This document shows positions 1 through 6,467 of a stretch of 64,000 nt of DNA, one piece after another (the stretch's first letter is position 1; every line of letters starts with the position of its first letter). Made by a program: the position numbers and the translations under genes. The stretch is taken from the NCBI GenBank assembly GCA_030744755.1, contig JASLPY010000010.1, positions 43,918 to 107,917 on the forward strand, written 5' to 3'. The notes below the pieces were generated by a model. That model was not told the DNA's origin. It worked only from the letters and a program-made list of their open reading frames with translations, and did not search any database. The DNA comes from Kiritimatiellia bacterium (GTDB lineage: Bacteria; Verrucomicrobiota; Kiritimatiellia; UBA8416; JADHWI01).

Positions 1-151
1 ACGCCATGCCGACAGAATCGTGGTCATAGACGATGGCGCAATAATCGAAGATGGAGACCATGATTCCCTGATGAAACAGAACGGCCGATACTACGATCTG
101 GTGGTAAGAAGCGAAGAAAGCGGAATTCTGCAGGAAGAGAGCGGGGAATGA
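1..151 (+). CDS. ABC transporter ATP-binding subunit, C-terminal end (partial)
   Basis: An open frame runs off the left edge of the window and ends in TGA. Its 49 residues read HADRIVVIDDG, then IIEDGDHDSLM and NGRYYDLV. This is the H-loop and the tail of the nucleotide-binding domain typical of ABC exporters (MsbA or peptide/lipid exporter type). The histidine in HAD fits the switch histidine that follows the D-loop. The membrane domain and Walker motifs lie outside the window, so the substrate cannot be named. It ends 145 bases before the antiporter on the same strand. In the stretch between them I see no other gene. Confidence 0.75.
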   Translation, partial: RHADRIVVIDDGAIIEDGDHDSLMKQNGRYYDLVVRSEESGILQEESGE

Positions 152-296
152 TACAGCAACTGCCACCTGCTCAACCAGCGAATCCAGCCACCCGAAAAAA
201 CTCTGGACGTTGGGAAGGACCATGCGGTAAGCTTCGGCTTCACGCAGCGCGAAAAGCTTTTCTGTTCAGCAGTATCGTAAGTAAAGAGGTAGACGA

Positions 297-2147
297 TTGT
301 CCAATCCCGTAACAAGTAGCGTAGCCGACCATCTTGTCCCGGTCCAGATGGCTGCACTTGGACTTCTTGTGCTGGCAGCACACCTGGGCGGAAGGCTGTG
401 CGACAAGCTCAGGCTGCCCGTACCCGCCGGACAGCTCCTCGGCGGCGTTATCGCAGGGCCATGGGTTCTGCACATGGTTGGAGTTCTTCCCGATTTCCCG
501 GTTGCATATGACACTGCTGTCGGCAGTTTCAACTTCTTTATCTTTACCTTCGTAAGCCTCGTGGCGTTCAGCATCGGCGAGGAACTGCACATGAGCCGGC
601 TGAGGACGGTTGGAAAATCAGCCTTAGTTATCTGTCTCTGCCAGGCAGCGGTAACATTCGTTCTGGTTTCCCTTGGCCTGATTCTTCTGGGCAGAATGCC
701 TGTCCTGCAAGCAACACTTATTGGCGCCATCGGTATTGTTATGGCTCCGGAAGTAACATTCATAATTCTCAACAGGCTGAAGATAGAAGGCAGGCTGCGC
801 AACATGCTGGGCAGCGTTGAGATCCTCTGCGACATCATTGGGGTGATGATCTTTACGGTCCTCGTCGAATGCGGTGTGGTCATCCAGTCAGGAGCTGAGT
901 TCTCCTTTGCCACCGCAAGGTGGAGACTGTTTCTGCCTGTCGTAAAGGATCTGTTCTTGGCGCACCTGATAGGTGTGGCGATTTTCATCGTACTTAGAGC
1001 CCTCGTGCGAAGAAAAGGAAAGGCACTTATTCCCCACACGCATGACACCGAGCTCCATGACGGTTCTCTCGGGTTGCTTCACAGGGTTCTTGCAGAACAT
1101 CCGTCTCCATCTGCCGAGATTTTCGTCGTCGTGGTATCAAGCGTTTCCATAGGTGCCGGGTTCGCGCACTACTTCCACCTGCCTTTCCTTGCAACATCAG
1201 CCGTTGCAGGTTTTCTTGTTGCCAACTTCCATTCGCATGCAATTTTTGATTCTCTGAAGATAACCAATATCTCGGCCCTTCTGAACCTGGGGTTCTTCGC
1301 CATCGTGGGCTCGACCATCCGGTTCGACTCGTTTGACAGTACCGTGGCCGTCTACATATTGATCTACGTCTGTTTCCGCGCACTGGGCAAGATCGTCGGC
1401 ACTTGGATTGGGTGCAAGGTGGTGAAAGAGGACAAGAAGGTCGCTTCCTGCTTCCCGTACCTGATGTTCCCCCAGGCCGCCGTTGCCGCGGTCGAAGCAA
1501 TCTATGCCGGAACCCTCCTGGGGGATCCGGTCATTCCCGCCGTTGTCCTGCCGGCTATCGTCATCTTTGAGGTCGGCGGCGTGATCATGTCGGACCGTGT
1601 TCTCAGCAGGTGGCGAAGCTGGATTGCCGGCGAAGGAGATTTCCTCGAGATTCGAGAGGCGGAGGAGGCGGTGGCTGCATCCGACATGCTCCTGAACAAG
1701 CTGAGTCCGGCATCAATCAAGCTGGATCTGAAGCATCCCTTGAAACTGGGAGCTATAGAGGAAATGGTTGACCACGCCGTAGCCACTTCCGATCAACTCC
1801 TCACTTCGGAAGAACCGATGCAGCTTATACTGGAACGAGAGCAGTTGATGCCCACGGGAATGGGTCACGGCATTGCACTTCCCCATTGCCGCCTTCTTGC
1901 ACTCGACCATGCCATTGTTGTATTCGGGCGACATAGTGATGGCGTTGTTTTCGGCGGCATTGATAACGAACCATGCAACTTGATAGTTCTGCTGCTCAGC
2001 GGTGCAGGCGATCCCTCCCAGCACATAAAGCTGCTTAGTGCGATAGCCGGCATTCTTGGAGAAGAAGAAGTAAGGGAGGAACTCCTGAACGCACCAGACT
2101 CCGACAGTTTTCTTCAAATTATCAAGACAGCCGCAGGCGGCGCTTGA
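297..2147 (+). CDS. Monovalent cation/H+ antiporter (CPA2-like) with C-terminal PTS EIIA domain
   Basis: This 616-residue protein has two parts. Residues about 15-430 are a dozen hydrophobic segments of the Na+/H+ exchanger fold, with small-residue-rich helices as in CPA2 transporters. Residues about 465-612 resemble a fructose/mannitol-type PTS EIIA (PtsN-like) domain, with the phospho-histidine motif GHGIALPHC near residue 525. Such fusions are thought to let the phosphorelay or nitrogen-PTS control ion exchange; that role is inferred here. The start is a TTG at 297, chosen because AAAGAGG lies about seven bases upstream and the first helix follows directly. The transported ion is unknown. 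The stop is followed within three bases by a copy of the 52-nt palindromic element and then by the napH-like gene. Confidence 0.85.
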   Translation: MSNPVTSSVADHLVPVQMAALGLLVLAAHLGGRLCDKLRLPVPAGQLLGGVIAGPWVLHMVGVLPDFPVAYDTAVGSFNFFIFTFVSLVAFSIGEELHMSRLRTVGKSALVICLCQAAVTFVLVSLGLILLGRMPVLQATLIGAIGIVMAPEVTFIILNRLKIEGRLRNMLGSVEILCDIIGVMIFTVLVECGVVIQSGAEFSFATARWRLFLPVVKDLFLAHLIGVAIFIVLRALVRRKGKALIPHTHDTELHDGSLGLLHRVLAEHPSPSAEIFVVVVSSVSIGAGFAHYFHLPFLATSAVAGFLVANFHSHAIFDSLKITNISALLNLGFFAIVGSTIRFDSFDSTVAVYILIYVCFRALGKIVGTWIGCKVVKEDKKVASCFPYLMFPQAAVAAVEAIYAGTLLGDPVIPAVVLPAIVIFEVGGVIMSDRVLSRWRSWIAGEGDFLEIREAEEAVAASDMLLNKLSPASIKLDLKHPLKLGAIEEMVDHAVATSDQLLTSEEPMQLILEREQLMPTGMGHGIALPHCRLLALDHAIVVFGRHSDGVVFGGIDNEPCNLIVLLLSGAGDPSQHIKLLSAIAGILGEEEVREELLNAPDSDSFLQIIKTAAGGA

Positions 2148-2149
2148 GT

Positions 2150-2200
2150 GGGAGGGGCAGCGGCCTCGCTGCCCGCGGACGCCGAGGCCGGCGTCCTCCC
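2150..2200 (+). repeat. 52-nt three-stem palindromic element, copy A (51 nt here)
   Basis: This copy reads GGGAGGG, a GCAGCG/CGCTGC hairpin, CCGCG, a GACGCCG/CGGCGTC hairpin, and a closing CCTCCC lacking one C. The outer GGGAGG/CCTCCC arms would close a three-way junction. The same sequence recurs at 8522, 58928 and 60252. It lies between the antiporter stop and the napH-like start. It is followed by a second hairpin (CCCGCCCATAGGACGGG) and AAGGA just before the ATG at 2268. Confidence 0.9.
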
Positions 2201-2267
2201 GTCGGAGCACAGCGGCGTAGCCAAAAGACTCTGACCCCGCCCATAGGACGGGATTTCAAGGAACGAA

Positions 2268-3191
2268 ATGAAATTCTCGATCACACTTACGCGTGTGTCT
2301 CGCCGGCTCGTCCAGATCAGCGTGATACTCTTGCTGATCCTGGCGGCAAAAGATAGCGCCTTTCGCCAGGACGCGTTGCGGGATTCTCGTCGCCTTCAGG
2401 ATGCCTTCTCTCCCGATCAATCACGGTACGAATCTTTACTCGAGTCACATTCGGGGCTGGATAAGACACTGAACGGATTGCGGGGAAACCTGTGGTACTT
2501 CGATGTAGGTGGTGTGGCCATCGCCGACGATCTTGCGGTACTGGAGTACGTGTTTGCGTCACACCGGCTGACTATCTCCTTCCTGCTGGCCGGCATCTGG
2601 ATTCTACTGCTCTGCCTGGGCTGCGGACGCGTCTTCTGCTCCTACCTGTGCCCGGCCGCCCTGTTATTTGACTTTGGCAGACTGGTAAGAAAGGGGCTCA
2701 TTCGCGTGGGTTTCGATCTGCCGGAAAAGGTAATTCCACGCTTCACGAAATACCTCATGCTGGGAGTCGGCCTGGCACTTGCGTGGGTGACAGGACGGTA
2801 TACTCTTGCATGGATTTACCCACCGAGGCTCATCTGCGTCGAACTCGATCACTATATCCTTGAAGGCACGTTGCGCTTCGGTGTGGTTTTCCTGCTGGGA
2901 ATCGTTCTTCTCGAAGTACTGGTTCTGCCACGTGCCTGGTGTACGCACCTGTGCCCGGGCGGTGCGCTGTACTCGCTGCTAGGATCGCGACGCCTCCTGC
3001 GGATCAAACTGCATGAAGATCGCTGCACTCACTGCGGGGCCTGCCGCCCCGTCTGCCCGTATGACTTGCGTCCCGACGAGGCCTCGCCGGGCATGGAATG
3101 CGACAACTGCGTTCGCTGCATCGCCGCTTGTCCCGAGGACGCCCTGGCCTATAGGCGGCCAAGGGCGATACCGAAGGAGTCAACGCCATGA
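2268..3191 (+). CDS. NapH-like membrane ferredoxin
   Basis: This 307-residue membrane iron-sulfur protein belongs to the NapH/polyferredoxin family. It has an N-terminal membrane anchor, a periplasmic loop, then several helices. Two CxxxCP motifs (CSYLCP and CTHLCP) flank the membrane part, as usual in the family. The C-terminus carries two ferredoxin clusters, CTHCGACRPVCPYDL and CDNCVRCIAACPEDAL. Family members pass electrons from quinol towards periplasmic partners. The ATG has AAGGA five bases upstream. Its last four bases, ATGA, overlap the start of the napG-like gene, so the pair is translationally coupled. No reductase gene adjoins this pair; a second napGH pair at 44.1-46.2 kb does have napA. 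It lacks the extra C-terminal domain seen in that second NapH. Confidence 0.8.
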   Translation: MKFSITLTRVSRRLVQISVILLLILAAKDSAFRQDALRDSRRLQDAFSPDQSRYESLLESHSGLDKTLNGLRGNLWYFDVGGVAIADDLAVLEYVFASHRLTISFLLAGIWILLLCLGCGRVFCSYLCPAALLFDFGRLVRKGLIRVGFDLPEKVIPRFTKYLMLGVGLALAWVTGRYTLAWIYPPRLICVELDHYILEGTLRFGVVFLLGIVLLEVLVLPRAWCTHLCPGGALYSLLGSRRLLRIKLHEDRCTHCGACRPVCPYDLRPDEASPGMECDNCVRCIAACPEDALAYRRPRAIPKESTP

Positions 3192-3817
3192 GAAGCCGAA
3201 AGATCAATCGTCGCGAGTTTCTGAACAGTCTTGGCGTGGCATCTCTTGCCACCGCGGCGATGCTGGGAATTCCCGCCGTGCGGGCGTTGCCGCGGCAGGA
3301 AAGCGAAATAGGCATCTACCTGCGTCCACCCGGTGCACTGCGGGAGACGGAATTCCTCAGAACCTGCATCCGGTGCGGAGCTTGTGCTCAAGCTTGCTAC
3401 CCTGATTGTATACGTTTCTTCGACAGAGGCCCCAATCAGGACACTCCATACATTCTACCGCGGAAGAAGGCCTGCGAACTCTGCATGAAATGCGTTGCCG
3501 TCTGCCCGACAGGGGCCTTGGAAGATGTTTTAGAAGAAGATGTCAAAATGGGAAAGGCCGTACTGGATAAGGACCTCTGCCTCTCACATCGCGGGCGTGG
3601 CGTCTGCGAAGTATGCTACCAATGCTGCCCTCGCAAGGGAAAAGCAATTACGCAAGAGCTCATCCGCTTGAAACCCATTTTCCACGAAAAACACTGTACG
3701 GGATGCGGGATGTGCGAAGAAGGCTGCCCAGTGCGTAAGAAGGCCGTAGAAGTCATTCCCCTGGAAGCAACAGTTCGCAAAGCAGGCCTGAAGGGGCTGG
3801 AGCTTGAGAATGTGTAA
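3188..3817 (+). CDS. NapG-like periplasmic ferredoxin with four [4Fe-4S] motifs
   Basis: This 209-residue protein begins with a twin-arginine signal (NRREFLNSLG) and a hydrophobic stretch, so export of a folded iron-sulfur protein is expected. Four cysteine clusters follow: CIRCGACAQAC, CELCMKCVAVCPTGAL, a looser CEVCYQCC group, and CTGCGMCEEGCP. This is the layout of NapG/MauM. It should receive electrons from the NapH-like partner in the membrane and hand them to a periplasmic acceptor, which is not identified here. The ATG overlaps the napH stop as ATGA. A 9-bp-stem hairpin directly follows the stop and may be a terminator. Confidence 0.8.
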   Translation: MRSRKINRREFLNSLGVASLATAAMLGIPAVRALPRQESEIGIYLRPPGALRETEFLRTCIRCGACAQACYPDCIRFFDRGPNQDTPYILPRKKACELCMKCVAVCPTGALEDVLEEDVKMGKAVLDKDLCLSHRGRGVCEVCYQCCPRKGKAITQELIRLKPIFHEKHCTGCGMCEEGCPVRKKAVEVIPLEATVRKAGLKGLELENV

Positions 3818-3823
3818 CCAGCG

Positions 3824-4068
3824 CATTTCGCCACAAGCGGCGAAATGACTGAAAACCCTAATGACGAAATACCCAGATACCCAAAGAAATCCGAAGTACC
3901 CAAGCCCGAATGACCCCATTTTGTGAGTCTGCTGGAGCGGACGAATTGTTGAGACCTAACCAATCAGCTTTGGGCCGCCAGTTTCGGAGTTCAGAGTTCG
4001 GAATTCTTTGGGTATTTGGGTACTTGGGTGCTTCGTCATTCCCGCTATTTCACGAGTCTTCGTGAAAT
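3824..4068. repeat. Nested inverted repeats between convergent genes
   Basis: A CATTTCGCC/GGCGAAATG hairpin (3824-3847) closely follows napG. A second hairpin, ATTTCACGA/TCGTGAAAT (4047-4068), lies just past the stop of the minus-strand polyferredoxin. Between them, AATGACGAA with CCCAAAG at 3860-3890 is mirrored by CTTTGGG with TTCGTCATT at 4004-4040. The position between two convergent genes suits a two-way terminator. The longer outer arms also look like a dispersed intergenic repeat. Confidence 0.7.
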
Positions 4069-4079
4069 ATGCGGGCAGG

Positions 4080-5879
4080 CTACAACAACGTCCCCCGCAT
4101 GTTCATGTCCAAATGCATGATCCAGAGCGAGAAGTACGAGAAGAGGATCATCGCCGCCAGGATGGGCACTTCCACGAGGTAGGATGTTGTGCCCTTGCCA
4201 AAGAGCCGCTGGGTGACGCGGTGCGTGATGGCTATACCGTACACGTGCCCCACGACCACCAGAACGACCTGCGCAATCCAGATGGTGTTGGTGGAGAGCA
4301 TTTGCGGGTAGGCACGCGTCGCCGTCCCAAAAAGATTCCAGCCGCGGCCCATTGGATCGGAGAGGAATGTCAAAACATTCTGGCCCTCCATGAAAAGGTG
4401 CATCCCGTTGTGGGCCAGGTGATAGAAGAGGGCGATCGGCAGCAACGCGTAGGAGAACTGAATAAAAATCTCCATGGTGGAGTGCCCCCCACCTGTCTCC
4501 GTTTTACGCGCCGCGAGCGCGGCGACGACCCGGCAGAAAACCAGGTAGAGCAATATAGGCGCGGCCAACACCACGATCATGCCGATCGTGAACGATCCAA
4601 GATGTCCCGTGCCAAACAGGTCACCAACCCAGCCCAGGATGGTGCCTTCCGGTTCCGTCACGTTCTCCCAGAACGGGGTCATCGTGAGTCCATGAAAGCT
4701 CGTCAGCGAAAGCAAGGTTATGGCCAGGAAAGCCTCGTCACGTTTGGGGCTGTTGTAGTCATAGAGATCCTCCCCAAAGGGACGCACGTTCAACGCCACA
4801 TTATCCTTCGGGCAGCTCTTGAAGCACTCCCCGCACATGGTGCAGTAGGTGTTGTCTTCCAGCGTGGCCAGGCAGAGCGAGGTGGGGCAAGCGTTCCCCT
4901 TCTCATTGCCGGCGAAACAGTCGCGGCTCTTACAGGACGCGCAGACATCCAGGTTTGCCGCCCTCACCTCCACCGGGGCGAAGTTGGCATACATGCCGGC
5001 GATGCGGCCGACAAAACAGCCGTAGCGACAAAAGGATTTCTTGTCGAACAAGAGTGCAGGAACAAGGGCCAGAACGAGCATGCCTATTGCGACATAGGCG
5101 GTTTTCATGGGCGACTTGGTCACGTGGCATCCCAGCTCGAGCCAGGTCAGCGCGATGAAGAGCCACAGGGCGGGCCAGACCGACCGCAGGCGGCGTGGCC
5201 ACTGCAGTCCGAGATTGAGCGGCGCCCGGCCGGTGCCGAACAGTCGCAGGCGGGAGAGCACGGTGGCCACGAAATCCCAGGGACAGAAGACGCACCAGAT
5301 CTTGCCGGCAAACAGAACGATGAAGATCAGCCCAGCCCACCAGATGGTCCAGGTCAGCGTGGGGACGATGTTGACGACCTGGTGGCCCGCAAGTCCGGCG
5401 TAGATCAGAAAGGCAAAGAGGAGCGTCGTTGGAAACTGGAACAGCGCCGGAAAAATAGGCAGCCGGATGAATCGTTTGAGCGCGCCCCAGCGAAGCAGGT
5501 CAAAGCGGCGTCGCTTCCGCTTACGCAGGGTGCGGCGGCCAACCGTCTCGGCGAAAAAGAACGAGACGAGGATGATTGCCACCAGCCCGCTATAGTAGAG
5601 CCAGTCCGGGATCCCCGGCATCACCACCATCTTGCGGTACTGTGAGTCGAAAATGATGGCCTTGCACCCCATGGTGCAGTCAATCATGCCGCAGAACTCG
5701 CACATTCTACCGTCAGTCGCATCCCCGGTGGCGGGACCAGGAGCGCCACTCTGCGCAAAGGCATGTGGCTTCTTCGGCATCGGAGAGGATGTTTCCGCAT
5801 CCTGTGAGAAGACAGACTGCACCAGCAGAAAGAGAACCAGGAAACAAAGTCCAAACAAGCTGCCCCGCCGAATATTCAT
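4080..5879 (-). CDS. Membrane polyferredoxin (NapH/NosR-like)
   Basis: This 599-residue protein has a signal peptide or anchor, a Cys-rich segment (CEFCGMIDCTMGC) near residue 60, then about ten hydrophobic helices. A CVFCPW motif and CRYGC lie in the membrane half. A soluble loop carries CASCKSRDC and a ferredoxin-type CTMCGECFKSCP. The C-terminal half is again hydrophobic, with histidines in helices (LAHNGMHL) that could bind heme, though this is not shown. The organisation resembles NapH/NosR/CcoG-type electron carriers between the quinone pool and the periplasm. The exact partner is unknown. It converges with the napHG-like pair and is separated from secDF by a long repeat-rich gap. Confidence 0.65.
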   Translation of the reverse strand: MNIRRGSLFGLCFLVLFLLVQSVFSQDAETSSPMPKKPHAFAQSGAPGPATGDATDGRMCEFCGMIDCTMGCKAIIFDSQYRKMVVMPGIPDWLYYSGLVAIILVSFFFAETVGRRTLRKRKRRRFDLLRWGALKRFIRLPIFPALFQFPTTLLFAFLIYAGLAGHQVVNIVPTLTWTIWWAGLIFIVLFAGKIWCVFCPWDFVATVLSRLRLFGTGRAPLNLGLQWPRRLRSVWPALWLFIALTWLELGCHVTKSPMKTAYVAIGMLVLALVPALLFDKKSFCRYGCFVGRIAGMYANFAPVEVRAANLDVCASCKSRDCFAGNEKGNACPTSLCLATLEDNTYCTMCGECFKSCPKDNVALNVRPFGEDLYDYNSPKRDEAFLAITLLSLTSFHGLTMTPFWENVTEPEGTILGWVGDLFGTGHLGSFTIGMIVVLAAPILLYLVFCRVVAALAARKTETGGGHSTMEIFIQFSYALLPIALFYHLAHNGMHLFMEGQNVLTFLSDPMGRGWNLFGTATRAYPQMLSTNTIWIAQVVLVVVGHVYGIAITHRVTQRLFGKGTTSYLVEVPILAAMILFSYFSLWIMHLDMNMRGTLL

Positions 5880-6467
5880 AGCCGTGCAGTGTATCCCAGA
5901 ACATGTTTTGCCCGCAATCCTTAAGGGGGGGGCGGTCAGATCTCATGCCACTTACTTAAGCCTCTTTTCCCTACTTTGTCGCGAGCTTTGTCGATCCAAA
6001 CCCTTTGTAACGTTACGTCAGGCCGGAGGCCTGCCAGCGATTAGCCGGTGGTTGCGCGCGGAACGCGCGCCACCACCGGACTTCGTGGCGAGAGCATCAC
6101 CCATCCCGGAGGGATGGCAGCGATTCCCGCTCGGCCGCGTATCCGCCAATGCTGGCATCCCTTCGGGATGCAATTCATATCTCCGTTTACCGGTGGTATC
6201 TCCCGCTCCGCTGGATCAACCACCGGCTAATCGCTGACAAGCCTCCGGCTTGCCCCGAGGGCGAATCAGGGGGGCGAATCAGGGTCAGCGAATCAGGGCC
6301 AGACCTTTATTGTACATTTTAGTGCGCTTTGCTGCGCAGGACTGGTTCTCTTGTCACATGCCGGTCACGGAGAATCGGTTGTCGAAACCGAACCCGCAAT
6401 AGACATCAGATCAAAGAGTGTCTACAGTGAGATGTTTCCTCATCAGGCTACAGGTATATGATCGGAC
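5880..6467. repeat. Gene-free stretch with a large inverted repeat (6020-6252)
   Basis: No gene is supported in this 588-base gap. From 6020, AGCGATTAGCCGGTGGTTG is mirrored near 6210-6235 by CAACCACCGGCTAATCGCT. The outer flanks GGCCGGAGGC and GCCTCCGGCTTG also pair. Inside are smaller palindromes (CATCCCGGAGGGATG, CATCCCTTCGGGATG, GCGCGCGGAACGCGCGC). Short ORFs here are translations of the palindrome. This kind of repeat is familiar from PVC-phylum genomes. The last 150 bases before 6468 presumably hold the secDF promoter, but I cannot place it. Confidence 0.75.

Noticed and set aside
4008-5645. 545-residue ORF on the plus strand
   Set aside because: Antisense shadow of the membrane polyferredoxin, with low-complexity polar sequence and no domain.
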